Assembly: GCA_014204635.1 (NCBI GenBank)
Contig: JACHLS010000012.1
Location: 62,001-126,000 of the forward strand
DNA from: Sporosarcina luteola
GTDB taxonomy: Bacteria > Bacillota > Bacilli > Bacillales_A > Planococcaceae
Direction of reading: 5' to 3'
Length of the DNA stretch: 64,000 nt
Below the pieces are notes generated by a model. That model was not told where the DNA came from, ran no database searches, and saw only the letters and a list, made by a program, of their open reading frames with translations. Positions within the stretch are counted from its first letter, which is position 1, and each line of letters starts with the position of its first letter. Below, one piece after another: positions 26,865 through 36,111 of this stretch. The position numbers and the translations under genes were made by a program.

Positions 26865-27515
26865 TTGTATTACCCGTATATCATGCACCATACCCGCCCT
26901 CCGGCAAGAATTATCACTGTGACAGGCACTGGACATATGTTAAAGGAGCCCGACTATCTAAAAATACAAATGGAAGTCATTACCGAGAATATGATGGCGT
27001 CTGCTGCACAACAGGAGAATGCGGAGAGGATGAACCGAGTCATTGAGGCCCTCCAACAGATAGGAATTCCTAAGACCAATATACAGACGACCTCGTTTAC
27101 GATCAACCCTCGTTATGAGTATCAAGACGGACAACAAATCTTCCGGGGATACACTGTTGCGAATAGCATCTCTGTGAAAGTGCCAAATATAGCGGATGCA
27201 GGACGTGTTATTGATGAAGCTGTACAACAGGGTGTGAACCAAATCAACTCCTTGCAGTTTGGAATCGAACATGAAAATCTCCTATACGAGCAAGCGTTGC
27301 AAAAGGCATTGAAACAGGCAATTTCCAAAGCGCGGGCAATTGCGGAAACAATCCAGGTTCAACTGGATCCAAAACCCATTAAAATTACAGAAGATCCAAA
27401 TTATCAACCAGGCAGGCCGCAGCCGCTGTTCGCTGTATCCAAAACTGCATCGACACCCATTGAACCAGGGCAAATGGCAGTTCAAGCGTCTGTTCGAGTC
27501 CAATTTCAATATTAG
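26865..27515 (+). CDS. SIMPL/DUF541 domain protein
   Basis: The 216-residue protein belongs to the SIMPL (DUF541, YggE/BP26-like) family: ITVTGTGHMLKEPDYLKIQM at the N-terminus, TSFTINPRYEYQDGQ in the middle and the long helix YEQALQKALKQAISKARAIAE near residue 145. Family members form ring oligomers and are linked to oxidative stress or envelope functions, but the role in Bacillales is unclear. There is no signal peptide. The start is TTG 26865, 8 bases after AAAGGTGG. Confidence 0.85.
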   Translation: MYYPYIMHHTRPPARIITVTGTGHMLKEPDYLKIQMEVITENMMASAAQQENAERMNRVIEALQQIGIPKTNIQTTSFTINPRYEYQDGQQIFRGYTVANSISVKVPNIADAGRVIDEAVQQGVNQINSLQFGIEHENLLYEQALQKALKQAISKARAIAETIQVQLDPKPIKITEDPNYQPGRPQPLFAVSKTASTPIEPGQMAVQASVRVQFQY

Positions 27516-27553
27516 TTGCCGAACAAAGGCCAAGAGGACGAACTACATTAGAA

Positions 27554-27604
27554 AAGCACACTTGATGGTGTGCTTCAGACTGTTGACAAAAGGGTTGGAA
27601 ATGT
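27554..27604 (-). repeat. Double-hairpin tail element, left copy (half)
   Basis: On the minus strand the order is CCAACCCTTTTG, the linker TCAACAGTCTGA, then the hairpin AAGCACAC/GTGTGCTT. The plus-strand 22-mer that starts AAGCACACTTGATGG occurs again at 28782-28803. The linker matches those of the tandem-hairpin elements at 54217, 54930 and 56716. It also serves as a hairpin downstream of the SIMPL gene. Confidence 0.6.
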
Positions 27605-27634
27605 AAATTTTAATTGTTAGTAGACTGAAATAAC

Positions 27635-27760
27635 GTTGATTTCCGTTCCGGGCGGACGCTTTCCGGGGGGCTTGCCCTCAGCCTCCTCGTCGCTTCGCTC
27701 CTGCGGGGTCTTCACGCTGCGCTGATCCCCCAGGAGTCGCCGCCCTGCACTCCAATCAAC
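27635..27760 (+). repeat. GC-rich interspersed repeat (copy A)
   Basis: 126 bp with terminal inverted repeats GTTGATT/AATCAAC. The interior is GC-rich and has shared blocks such as GACGCTTTCCG, CAGCCTCCTCGTCGCTTCGC and CAGGAGTCGCC. It has no open frame of its own. Confidence 0.8.
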
Positions 27761-27777
27761 TGGAGATCCCTCTATAG

Positions 27778-28606
27778 CCGGCGCTCTCCACGTCCAACTG
27801 GCCAGCTTCTTCAAATTTATAGCAGCAAAAGTCAGCATCGCCTGCATGGACATTTTTTTAGTCCCCTGAGGGTTGTCCATCGCATGCCATGCTTTTCTAT
27901 TGCATCCGCAAAGACTCGCTCAATCGTCTTTTTGCGCATTCCGTATATTTTCTTGATTTCATGGTTGTGTCGCAAGTCCTCAGCCACATCCAAGTAGTCC
28001 TGCCAGATATGCCGCTGAATCATCTTTTGCTGATTCTTACTCTGCGTACATTGGCCAATGACTGGACACACGGAACAGATAGAAGGAGTCGAAGCATACT
28101 GCCGGTATCCTTCCTTCGTGGTTGTTCGGTATGTAAGAACCTGTCCTTCCGGACAAAGATAGCAGTCGAAATGCTCGTCATAGACATACTCATGTTTTCT
28201 AAAGAAGCCTTCTTTTATCATTGATCGTTTGTAAGGAAGTGCAGGAAGAACCTGATTCTCTAAAAGGAAGTTGGCAATGGCTGGTGTTTTGTAGGCTGCA
28301 TCAGCGGCAACGACGGCTGGACGTCCTACCTGGTCGATAATCTTGCGGACTACTGGTTCAAGCATGTTGCTGTCGTGGACATTCCCTGGTGTGACGATGT
28401 TTGCGAGTACAAACCCCTTTTCGTCCGTGGCAGCGTGAAAAGAATAAGCGAACTGCTTTGTCCGTTCATCTTTAACGTAATAACCGCTTTCCGGGTCTGT
28501 TGTCGACTCCTTGATTTCTTTGTACTCTTCCTTTTCAAACTTTTCCGGTGGAAATTGCTTCTTCCCATTCTTTTCCCGATCCAGGTTGAGCTCCTCCTGG
28601 AGGGAC
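27778..28606 (-). pseudogene. IS1182-family transposase remnant
   Basis: Reading leftwards from 28606 the frame starts inside the family sequence (SLQEELNLDREKNGKK) and continues through the catalytic-domain blocks TTDPESGYYVKDERTKQF, MLEPVV, AADAAYKTPAIANFLLENQ and the zinc-knuckle-like CYLCPEGQ...CSVCPVIGQC. Near 27853-27859 a run of A is one base short relative to the intact copy, shifting LKKLSMQAMLTF out of frame. The frame then runs into repeat copy A without a stop. About 180 N-terminal codons are missing. Confidence 0.9.
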
Positions 28607-28698
28607 GAGCGGGACAGGTGAGACCCCGCAGGAAATGAAGCGGACGAGGAGGCTCATCACCCGCCCCCGGAAAGCTACCGCCAGAAGCGGAAATCAAC
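28600..28698 (-). repeat. GC-rich interspersed repeat (copy B, truncated)
   Basis: Read on the minus strand it begins GTTGATTTCCGCTTCTGGCG and ends at CTCCAGGAG, where it passes directly into the transposase remnant. A complete copy would continue TCGCC and end AATCAAC. The transposase gene itself contains CTCCAGGAG at the junction point, so the fusion lies in shared sequence. Confidence 0.75.
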
Positions 28699-28761
28699 TT
28701 TACTAGAAATCTAATGTAAGTAACAACCGTATTTTATATTTATACACTAGAACTAATGAAT

Positions 28762-28808
28762 TTGTTTTTGTCTACGCTCTGAAGCACACTTGATGGTGTG
28801 CTTTTTTC
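28762..28808 (+). repeat. Double-hairpin tail element, right copy (half)
   Basis: TTTTTGTCTACGCTCTGA is followed by the hairpin AAGCACAC/GTGTGCTT and six T. The linker TCTACGCTCTGA matches those at 54255 (TCTACAATCTGA) and 56756 (TCTACACTCTGA). Confidence 0.6.
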
Positions 28809-28944
28809 TGTAGAAATGCTCGAGTCGGTGGTAAAGGCTGGCGAGTCGGTGGTATCCATAGTAAAGCCGGATGATGCACACTGCTGATCGATATGAGGCA
28901 GAGTTAAAGTAGCATCCGGCGTCTACCTCGCTGAAGAGTGGAAA

Positions 28945-28974
28945 GAGCGAAGGAATCTTGAGATTCCTTCGCTC
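28945..28974 (-). terminator. Terminator of the Cache chemoreceptor gene
   Basis: GAGCGAAGGAATC and GATTCCTTCGCTC form a perfect 13-bp stem with a TTGA loop, 11 bases beyond the stop codon at 28985. The following T run on the minus strand is short (TTTCC). Confidence 0.85.
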
Positions 28975-28984
28975 CGCAGTTTGC

Positions 28985-31072
28985 TTATTGATGCGGTTCA
29001 CCGTCGACTTTGAATTTGTGGATTTCTTGTTTCAAGTTGTCCGCAATTGCGTGAAGTTGTTTGGACGCGTAGGCGACTTCCTCAACCGATGCAGTTTGCT
29101 CTTCGGTTGACGCTGCAATTCCTTCAGCGTGATTGGCTAGTCTTCCATATAGTTCTGAAATTTCGTTGATAGAAACGGACAACGTTTGCATAATGGATTC
29201 GACTTTTTCTGAAATTTGGGCGGTCTCTGTTGTCTGCTCTGAGACGGAATGGACTGCCGTTAAGATGTCCTGAAAAGCTAACCCTGCCTCATTGACAAGG
29301 GAGGAACCGTTTTGGGCCACTTCAAATCCGTTCGTCATACTATCCATTGTAAGCGAAATGTCAGTTTTGATCTCATTAATCAACTGGTGAATCTGATGGG
29401 CAGCTTTGCTTGATTCTTCGGCAAGTTTTCGCACTTCATTTGCTACGACAGCAAAGCCTTTCCCTGCTTCGCCAGCCCGGGCAGATTCGATAGCTGCGTT
29501 TAATGCAAGCAAATTCGTCTGCTCGGCAATCGATGTGATGAAAGATGAGAAGCTTTCTATTTGCAATGACTTATTTTGTAATTGAATGACAATCTCTTTC
29601 GATTCGCGCGAATAATCATTGATCTGCTTCATGTTCTGCTCGGTTTCTTTTACCTTCGATGTGCCATCCGCTGAAATGTCTACAGTTTGTCGGACTAGTT
29701 CACTGACCCGTTTCATATGTGAGCCCATCCGTTCTACTTCAGCTGTGATTTGTTGGATATCATCGATTGATTGATGAACCTTTCTGTTCTGTTGTTCGGT
29801 CTCCGTAGCCATCTCTTGAATGGATTCCGCAATTTGAGAAGCGGCAATCTTTGTTTCCTCCGAACTTGTTGTAAATTCTTGAGACATCCCTGTCAAGCGA
29901 TCGCTTGAATCAATGACCGTTTGAAAAGCAGAACGAACGGACTGCAGCATCGTGTCATATTGATCTGCAAGAACTCCAAAATCATCTTTTCGTTTCTGCA
30001 GACTTTCCAAATGTACCGTAGTTGTGAAGTTCAACTGGGCGGTTTCGCCGATCAATTGGCTAAATTCCTTGATTGGAGTGGACACCTTGCGCCCGATCAG
30101 GATGGACAATGCCGCCGCGACTAGGATAGAAACGATAACGATGATGATAGCAGTTGTCTTATTGGAATCAAGAGCCTTGTCAAAATACGTTTCGTCGTAT
30201 GTAATTAGCATGAGTCGGGAACTCTTAAAAGCCGCCTCATCATTGGAATCAGATAATTTCGGAATGAATTTTAGAAGCTGGCCATTTTTATGGATCTCAA
30301 TCGGTTTATTTTGATTGATGGCTTGTTTGGCACTTTCTAAAAGTTCCTCTGGAAAGAGCTCCATTTCGCCTGCCTCATTTTTCTTATTTAAGGCAAACTC
30401 TGGGGTTCTGTCACTCTTAATTGTAAATATCCCGATATCGTCAATATAGTCGTTGCCCTTTTTAAGATCGTCGGTTAATAAAGCGAGATCCATACTTTTT
30501 AGAGACTCTTCAAAACGTTTTGCTGTGGCACTTAACTCAATTATATATTTCTTGTCTGGAGTGGGCGTATAACTAAATTTCGTTAATTGTTTCGTTGCGT
30601 TGCTCACTTCGAGCGGATAGGAAGAGAAGGTGCCGCGAGCCATGGTTTTCTCCATGAACGTCCCTAATCCGATGTCATTGAAGTTCAATCCCTCTTCAGC
30701 TTTGACAGTGGCCCGTTCCAGCACGAATTGATTGTTAATCAAGTATACATCGAAACCGCCAAACGCTTCTTTATATTTTTCCAAGTCCCATGTAGCAACA
30801 TTCGGATTCGATTCATACTCGGACAATAATGCGTTAGAATACTCCTCCATTGTCTTCGCTAACGAATCCTCCACAATGCTATAAGCCACTTCGGAGCCTT
30901 CTATTACGTCCAATAAATTCTTTTCAACTAGCAATTCGGTTGTTTCTTGATGGCTTTTTAGCGCAGACTGGCTCCTGTTGTAATTTAGCAATGATATGAT
31001 GATAACCATTGCGGCAACAGATAAAACGAGCATGACTATTAGATTGCGCTGGAATTTTCCATTCTTTTTCAT
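28985..31072 (-). CDS. Methyl-accepting chemotaxis protein, membrane-bound with extracellular Cache-type sensor
   Basis: The 695-residue protein has the classical topology: transmembrane helix 1 (about residues 10-28), an extracellular sensor region of about 270 residues resembling a double Cache domain, transmembrane helix 2 (about 308-327), a HAMP domain, and the cytoplasmic MCP signalling domain with the tip [20 protein letters not shown]. It should feed CheA/CheW to bias flagellar rotation; the ligand is unknown. The start follows AAAGGAGCTG, and a clear sigma-D promoter lies about 40 bases upstream. The gene is monocistronic. Confidence 0.95.
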   Translation of the reverse strand: MKKNGKFQRNLIVMLVLSVAAMVIIISLLNYNRSQSALKSHQETTELLVEKNLLDVIEGSEVAYSIVEDSLAKTMEEYSNALLSEYESNPNVATWDLEKYKEAFGGFDVYLINNQFVLERATVKAEEGLNFNDIGLGTFMEKTMARGTFSSYPLEVSNATKQLTKFSYTPTPDKKYIIELSATAKRFEESLKSMDLALLTDDLKKGNDYIDDIGIFTIKSDRTPEFALNKKNEAGEMELFPEELLESAKQAINQNKPIEIHKNGQLLKFIPKLSDSNDEAAFKSSRLMLITYDETYFDKALDSNKTTAIIIVIVSILVAAALSILIGRKVSTPIKEFSQLIGETAQLNFTTTVHLESLQKRKDDFGVLADQYDTMLQSVRSAFQTVIDSSDRLTGMSQEFTTSSEETKIAASQIAESIQEMATETEQQNRKVHQSIDDIQQITAEVERMGSHMKRVSELVRQTVDISADGTSKVKETEQNMKQINDYSRESKEIVIQLQNKSLQIESFSSFITSIAEQTNLLALNAAIESARAGEAGKGFAVVANEVRKLAEESSKAAHQIHQLINEIKTDISLTMDSMTNGFEVAQNGSSLVNEAGLAFQDILTAVHSVSEQTTETAQISEKVESIMQTLSVSINEISELYGRLANHAEGIAASTEEQTASVEEVAYASKQLHAIADNLKQEIHKFKVDGEPHQ

Positions 31073-31110
31073 GAGGACAGCTCCTTTAGTTGTTAATGGT
31101 ATGTACTATT

Positions 31111-31137
31111 TATCGGGTCTAAAGAAACATTTTTTAG
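31111..31137 (-). promoter_or_regulatory. Sigma-D (flagellar/chemotaxis) promoter
   Basis: On the minus strand TAAA is followed by 15 bases and CCCGATAA, very close to the sigma-D consensus TAAA-N15-GCCGATAT. It lies about 40 bases upstream of the chemoreceptor start. Confidence 0.85.
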
Positions 31138-31334
31138 AGTTTAATAAATAGAATTCGAGACTTTTTTATTAGGTATAAAGAAATAAGTAAATGGTGGAAA
31201 TTTTTTGCTTTTGTTCGAATGGCAACAGGTGATTTGTTTTTATGACGAATAGAAACCGGAAAATAAAAGGGATTGCATGGACAAGTATTGAATAGTAAGA
31301 CAGCAGGCAAAAAAGAGGGGATGGGTGGTTGCAC

Positions 31335-31793
31335 ATGAACTATACAGTTGAACGGATGCTAGAACTAGACAAAGCTGATATCGAGCGTTTATGGCAGGAA
31401 AGTGAAAAAGAGGGATACAGATTTTTATCTAGGCTGGTTCAAGAGTACATGGAAGGATCGAATCGGTTCAACGCACCTGGCGAGGCTCTATTCTGTGTCT
31501 TGGATGAGGAAGGGAACGTGGCAGGTATAGGAGGGCTCAATCGATCCCCCTACCATTCGAATATGCGTGTCGCCAGGTTGCGCAGATTTTATGTATTGTC
31601 TGAAGCCCGTCGAAATGGTGTAGGTTCTTCTCTATTGAAAGCGATCATACATCATGCCGCCGCTCATTTTGAAGAAATTACGCTCAGAACCGAATCATCC
31701 AAAGCAGACGCATTCTATCGGGCGAATGGGTTTGCACGTGATGATTCAGAATTGGAAACTACTCATATTTATCGTTTGAAGAAAGAAGCTTGA
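31335..31793 (+). CDS. GNAT family N-acetyltransferase
   Basis: A 152-residue GNAT protein. A VAGIGGLNRSPY strand precedes the acetyl-CoA motif A, SEARRNGVGSSLLKAI (about residues 94-109), and the C-terminal AFYRANGFARDD segment completes the fold. Substrate unknown. Start: ATG 31335 after GGGTGG; an in-frame TTG two codons earlier is possible. First gene of the accessory-like run of small enzymes extending to about 40.8 kb. Confidence 0.88.
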   Translation: MNYTVERMLELDKADIERLWQESEKEGYRFLSRLVQEYMEGSNRFNAPGEALFCVLDEEGNVAGIGGLNRSPYHSNMRVARLRRFYVLSEARRNGVGSSLLKAIIHHAAAHFEEITLRTESSKADAFYRANGFARDDSELETTHIYRLKKEA

Positions 31794-31869
31794 TAGGCTG
31801 TGCCTGCTTGAGGTGCAATAACTCAGCTCTTGAAAACACTTCATGAAATGAATGGGAGAGGAAACAACA

Positions 31870-32421
31870 ATGAAATGGAACGTGCTGCATTCTGAGTACC
31901 TGTTTAAAACCCCATTTGGCAATTTGCGAAAAGATTCTTGTCAAATGGCGGATGGAACGATCATAAGTGATTACTATATAAACGAATATGCGGATTGGGT
32001 GAACGCAATTGTGCTGACAAAGGAAGATGATATCGTGCTGGTTGAACAGTATCGGCATCCTGGAAACGGCATGTTTCTTGAAATCCCGGCAGGAAAAATA
32101 GAAGATGGGGAAACGTGGGAACAAGCGATCGTCCGGGAAGTACGGGAAGAGACAGGATATGTGTCAGAGAGAATGCCGATTCAACTTGGAGAATTCATGG
32201 TCAATCCCGCCACGCAGACCAATAAGGTCATCACTTTTCTTATAAGGGACGCAGAGAAGAAATATGGGCAGGAATTGGACGACACAGAGCGAATTCACGT
32301 AAAGCGATTTGCATTTGCCGAGATGGAAACAATGATTTCCGATAAACGGATTACTCAGTTGTTTTCCGTCAGCGCTTACTATTTGGCAAAGAATCATTTG
32401 ATGGATGCCGTCATTTATTGA
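31870..32421 (+). CDS. NUDIX hydrolase, ADP-ribose-pyrophosphatase-like
   Basis: The 183-residue protein contains a complete Nudix box: the glycine of PAGKIEDGE starts it, and REVREETGY ends it (about residues 76-98), matching GX5EX7REUXEEXGU. The N-terminal half (LKTPFGNL-like strands, VEQYRHP, EIPAGK) is typical of ADP-ribose or nucleoside-diphosphate-sugar hydrolases. ATG 31870 follows GGGAGAGG; the frame opens earlier without a site. Confidence 0.9.
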   Translation: MKWNVLHSEYLFKTPFGNLRKDSCQMADGTIISDYYINEYADWVNAIVLTKEDDIVLVEQYRHPGNGMFLEIPAGKIEDGETWEQAIVREVREETGYVSERMPIQLGEFMVNPATQTNKVITFLIRDAEKKYGQELDDTERIHVKRFAFAEMETMISDKRITQLFSVSAYYLAKNHLMDAVIY

Positions 32422-32460
32422 GATAACCCATCGACTATGTGCAAGAACGGCAGGTGAATT

Positions 32461-33003
32461 TTGTTGGTGAATCGAAAACATGCACTTGTGATCGGTGGAA
32501 CAGGGATGCTCCGTGATGTGAGCTTGTACTTAGCCAAACATAATTATGCAGTTTCAGTCGTTGGGAGGACGACAGCCAAGCTGAAGCGATTGGTGGAAGA
32601 GGGTTCACCGAATACGATGTTTCCAATTAAAGCTGATTATAATAAGGATTCTATTCTTGAAAAAGTGGAAGAAGCGATAGAACAACGGGGGGTATTTGAT
32701 CTCATTATCAGTTGGACGCCAAATTATCCGTTAGTTGAGCGTATCTGTTTCATGAATGAAAATGAAAACCTTTTTCGTCTGATTCATATAAAAGGGAGTC
32801 GTCGATATTTCCATGACGAACTCATAGATATCCCGCTTAATTGTATTCGTGAAATTGTCTATTTGGGATTTATTCAAGAAGAAAACACGTCTAGGTGGTT
32901 GATGCATGAGGAAATCTCACGTGGGGTCATTGGGCAGATCGAAGCTGGGGGAGTCGGACGGATTGTAGGACAGCTGCATCCATATGATAGCAGACCTGAA
33001 TAA
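32461..33003 (+). CDS. Short-chain dehydrogenase-like Rossmann protein
   Basis: The 180-residue protein begins with a Rossmann nucleotide-binding strand and loop, ALVIGGTGMLRDVSLYLA, followed by VVGRTTAKL, typical of short-chain dehydrogenase-like NAD(P)-binding proteins. It is shorter than classical SDR enzymes (about 250 residues), and I see no YxxxK catalytic motif, so it may be a non-catalytic or divergent member. Translation probably starts at TTG 32461 or GTG 32467, after GGCAGGTG. Confidence 0.8.
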   Translation: MLVNRKHALVIGGTGMLRDVSLYLAKHNYAVSVVGRTTAKLKRLVEEGSPNTMFPIKADYNKDSILEKVEEAIEQRGVFDLIISWTPNYPLVERICFMNENENLFRLIHIKGSRRYFHDELIDIPLNCIREIVYLGFIQEENTSRWLMHEEISRGVIGQIEAGGVGRIVGQLHPYDSRPE

Positions 33004-33015
33004 GGGGGACTACAG

Positions 33016-33571
33016 TTGTTAAAACGGAAATTTGGAAGCCGGTATGATTGAAAACTGATCATCAGACGTGGATATGGGGAGAAATATTTCGAGACAGCAG
33101 AGTTTGTAGGCTATGTAACACTCTTGCAAATGCATGAAGTGGCGGAACCACTTGTAATAGTTTATAGCGGAACTCCAGTTTGTATCGCGGATGAAGGATA
33201 CAGCTGGTTACAGCATTTTCCTTTAGATAAAAGCTACTCCATCACAACAGTAATCGATGATTCGGGCGACATTGTCCTTGGTATATCGATATTTGCAAAG
33301 TCAATGGCTATTGCGAGACGAACGGGCCGTGGATGGATGATCTGTTCCTTGATCTGATCTACTTGCCGTCAGGAAAGCTGATTGAAAAAGATGCGGACAA
33401 ATTGAAAATTGCCCTTTAGGATGGGACTATCACTTCCGAGGAGTACGCGCAGGCCTGGAAAGAGTTTAATAAACTAAAACTGATTATCGCGGAGCAACAA
33501 TTCAGTTTGTTAGAATTGACAAAACTGTATTATAATGAACTAGCTTTGCTAGCCATCTATAAGAAGAAATA
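33016..33571 (+). pseudogene. DUF402 family protein, decayed
   Basis: Joined across frames, the sequence matches the DUF402 nucleoside-phosphatase-like family: LLKRKFGSRYD at the start (TTG 33016 after AAGGGGG), GYSWLQHFPLDKSYSITTV in the middle, then WYIDIC, GPWMDDLFLDLIYLPSGKL and DGTITSEEYAQAW at the end. There is a TGA where a tryptophan is expected (near 33049), a frameshift near 33280 and a TAG near 33418. At least three independent lesions make this a pseudogene. Confidence 0.88.
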
Positions 33572-33610
33572 AAGAATGATTACTATATGAATCTTGGAGA
33601 GTGGAAAATA

Positions 33611-34009
33611 ATGAAAAAGGGGTTTATTGGATTACTAGTCGCCTTGGTTTTCCTTCTTGGTGCTTGCACAAAAGGATACTGGGTGATGAGTAAAAAAGAT
33701 CTTGATAAGGAGCCGGGAGTTAGGGCATACGTTAAAGAGCTACAGAAGGAAAAGACAGAACAAAAAGGCTTTAAGTTGTTTTCTATTTCACAGAATAGAA
33801 ATATGGTAGTAGTATCGACAGGCACGCCGACAAAAGAATTAGAAGTGATAGAAGTGCAGGTCCTTGAGGATCAAACGATTGTCACCGTTAAAGAAATAGA
33901 GGCTGATAGCGATGAAACGAATCCATATATCTTGATCGGTCTGGATGAAAAGAAAGGTTCCATGAGGGTTATCAATGAAGAGGGGGACGAATATGAAATT
34001 GATTTTTAG
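33611..34009 (+). CDS. Putative lipoprotein, function unknown
   Basis: The 132-residue product has a clear lipoprotein signal peptide with lipobox LLGAC (cysteine near residue 18). The mature part is mostly charged beta-strand-like sequence with no family I recognise. The start is ATG 33611, with GGAGAGTGG about 8 bases upstream; the frame opens earlier at a less likely ATG. It follows the DUF402 pseudogene and precedes a DUF2087 gene. Confidence 0.75.
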   Translation: MKKGFIGLLVALVFLLGACTKGYWVMSKKDLDKEPGVRAYVKELQKEKTEQKGFKLFSISQNRNMVVVSTGTPTKELEVIEVQVLEDQTIVTVKEIEADSDETNPYILIGLDEKKGSMRVINEEGDEYEIDF

Positions 34010-34048
34010 TGTGAAAATTGAGAAAATAAACGAAAAGGTGGATTCCAA

Positions 34049-34396
34049 TTGAGTGCCAATTTACATTTTACATCCGAAGAACGGGAAAAAGTTTTGAAAA
34101 GTTATTTCCGTAATGGCTTGAATGGTCCGCTGGAGACCTTTCCAAGTAAAGAAAAGAGAAAGCTGATCATTGCGACAGAATTAATCAAAAGATTTAATAA
34201 GGAAACTTTGTACACAGAAAAAGAAGTAAATGACATTTTGAAAAAAATCTATCCAGACTTTGCAACAATCCGAAGGTTTTTCATTGATAACGGATTCATG
34301 TGTAGAAGTGAGGATGGGAAAAGCTATTGGATAGAAGGTGAGAATAGTGGAAGTAGTATGGAACCCGAGGGAGGAGCAGTACACTCCCATTCTTAA
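34049..34396 (+). CDS. DUF2087 domain-containing protein
   Basis: The 115-residue protein consists of one DUF2087 domain: REKVLKSYFRNGLNGPLETFPSKEKRKLII, then YTEKEVNDILKKIYPDFATIRRFFIDNGFM. The domain is winged-helix-like and often found alone or fused to ArsR-type regulators, so a nucleic-acid-related role is plausible but unproven. Translation starts at TTG 34049 after AAAGGTGG. Its end overlaps the start of the next GNAT gene by about 50 bases. Confidence 0.85.
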   Translation: MSANLHFTSEEREKVLKSYFRNGLNGPLETFPSKEKRKLIIATELIKRFNKETLYTEKEVNDILKKIYPDFATIRRFFIDNGFMCRSEDGKSYWIEGENSGSSMEPEGGAVHSHS

Positions 34397-35207
34397 TAGA
34401 GTGTTTGATAGTTGTAGAGACCTACTACCCGAAATGGAGGCAAGCATTTCTAGTCAGTCGAACCAAGGAAACTTTCTCTTCCGTAGTGAAGGAAGAGACA
34501 TTGCGTTCGTTTCTACATATTGTTCAACATGGCATCCCTACTGTATTTATGTCCGTTTCGCCTGCGAACGGTCGACTGAATATCCTGCGCATATCAAAGA
34601 AGTGATCATGTACATAAAAGAAGTGTTTCAAAAACCGCTGTTTTTTTTACTGGATGATCGGTTTTCTGTTCTGCAGAGTATATTGGAACAAACTGGTTTT
34701 CAGATGATCCGAAAAACGGAAATCGTCCGTTTTAAACCGGCAATTTCGATATCGGAAAGAAGCAGCAATCTTAAAAGCGTGCTGGAAATAAAGGGAGTTG
34801 TGCCCCTTGAAACAAGTCTTGTCAAACTATGTAAGCGCCTTTATACTGAAACGCATTTGGATAATCCGGTAGCCGAATTGTCCGACGAGACATGGCGGTC
34901 GGCCATATTCGATGGATTGCTGGAAAAATATAGCTTTTTGGCTGAACGGGACGGATCCATTGTCGGTTTCAGTTTAGTTTATGAAGGATGTCAACCAGGT
35001 TGGGAACTGGGCTGGGTTGGCGTCGATAATAGTGCTAGGATGCACTTGCTGGAATGGATGTTGGATGAGCAATTAGGGTTTGCATTCGAAGAGAGAGTGC
35101 CATTTATTGAGAAAGAGATCGATTCGACATGCCCTTATTCTTTGCATTTGAAACAAACAACGAGCTACGAAGTAATGGAAACACTGTATTCGTATCGAAG
35201 TACATGA
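34347..35207 (+). CDS. GNAT family protein, likely two-domain
   Basis: A 286-residue protein with an N-terminal region of about 130 residues that looks like a degenerate GNAT half (FLLDDRFSVLQSILEQTGF) and a C-terminal half with IVGFSLVYEGCQPGWELGWVGVD, the usual substrate-binding strands of a GNAT domain. The acetyl-CoA-binding motif is poorly conserved, so activity is uncertain. GTG 34347 is selected because AAGGTGA lies about 6 bases upstream; it overlaps the DUF2087 gene. Confidence 0.7.
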   Translation: MEVVWNPREEQYTPILNRVFDSCRDLLPEMEASISSQSNQGNFLFRSEGRDIAFVSTYCSTWHPYCIYVRFACERSTEYPAHIKEVIMYIKEVFQKPLFFLLDDRFSVLQSILEQTGFQMIRKTEIVRFKPAISISERSSNLKSVLEIKGVVPLETSLVKLCKRLYTETHLDNPVAELSDETWRSAIFDGLLEKYSFLAERDGSIVGFSLVYEGCQPGWELGWVGVDNSARMHLLEWMLDEQLGFAFEERVPFIEKEIDSTCPYSLHLKQTTSYEVMETLYSYRST

Positions 35208-35221
35208 TTGGGGGTATTCAA

Positions 35222-36106
35222 ATGACCTTAACAATTGAGAACCCTCGGAACATGAGAGAGCTCGCTGTCTTTGTTGCAGAAGCGAACAAGCAACCATGTC
35301 ATCATGTAGGGTTTTGCGGGGAAAAGACGGAAGAAATTATCGATGGGCTTCAAAAGGATTTTTCTGATTTAGAGTGGAGGCAATCCTTCAGAGTTGCTTA
35401 TCAATCGGATCAGATTGTCGGGGCGCTTGGCTTTGATGTTGACTTGGCGGATCAAAGTGCGGAGGTATGGGGTCCATTCGTCTTAGAAGAGGATTTGGAG
35501 CTTGCTGACATGCTATGGGATGTTCTATATAAATCCGTAGAGGATCAGGTGAATCACTTTCATTTTTTCTATCAGGTGCAAAATGAAACACTAAAGCGGT
35601 TTATCGCAAAGCTCGGTGGTATCGAAAAAGGCCGGCATATCGTATTATCGGCGGAGATAGGAGAACAATTGACCGTTTTGCCTAGCGGAATTGAGGCGTA
35701 TGAACCTTCCTGCTGGACAAGTTTCCAGGCACTCCATAACGAGTTGTTCCCGCAAACTTATTATGATGCTCAAACCATTTGCAACAGGCTGAATGAGTAC
35801 AACCAACTGCTCCTTCTCCGAGCGGCAGACGAAAGGATCAAGGGCTATGTCTACGTGGAGGCGGATCCTCAGAACGGCGGTGGATCGATCGAATACATTG
35901 CCGTATCGAGTGCATTCCGAAAACAGGGTATTGGAACTCAGTTATTGCAAGCCGCGTTGGCACGATTATTTGCATTTGAGAAAACAAATGAAATTAAGCT
36001 TTGTGTCAGTACTTCGAATGAAGTGGCGATCAACTTATACAAAGCAGCCGGTTTTTATCCGAAACAGGATTTCATCCATAGTGAAATCAAGACAGAAAGG
36101 CGGTAA
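35222..36106 (+). CDS. Two-domain GNAT N-acetyltransferase
   Basis: The 294-residue protein has a degenerate N-terminal GNAT domain and a well-formed C-terminal one with GSIEYIAVSSAFRKQGIGTQ (motif A near residues 222-241) and NLYKAAGFYPKQDF. Tandem GNAT domains with one active half are common. ATG 35222 follows TGGGGGT; the frame is open further upstream into the previous gene. It directly follows another two-domain GNAT, suggesting an old duplication. Confidence 0.85.
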   Translation: MTLTIENPRNMRELAVFVAEANKQPCHHVGFCGEKTEEIIDGLQKDFSDLEWRQSFRVAYQSDQIVGALGFDVDLADQSAEVWGPFVLEEDLELADMLWDVLYKSVEDQVNHFHFFYQVQNETLKRFIAKLGGIEKGRHIVLSAEIGEQLTVLPSGIEAYEPSCWTSFQALHNELFPQTYYDAQTICNRLNEYNQLLLLRAADERIKGYVYVEADPQNGGGSIEYIAVSSAFRKQGIGTQLLQAALARLFAFEKTNEIKLCVSTSNEVAINLYKAAGFYPKQDFIHSEIKTERR

Positions 36107-36111
36107 TCTAT

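Larger units (their letters stand above)
27635..28698 (-). mobile_element. Truncated IS1182-family element between inverted GC-rich repeats
   Basis: The C-terminal half of an IS1182-type transposase, closely related to the intact copy at 55298-56656, sits between two inverted copies of a GC-rich repeat (27635-27760 and 28600-28698). The N-terminal ~180 codons are missing, and a one-base deletion disrupts the C-terminus, so the element cannot encode its own transposase. A 22-bp hairpin sequence occurs on both sides (27554 and 28782). Confidence 0.85.
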
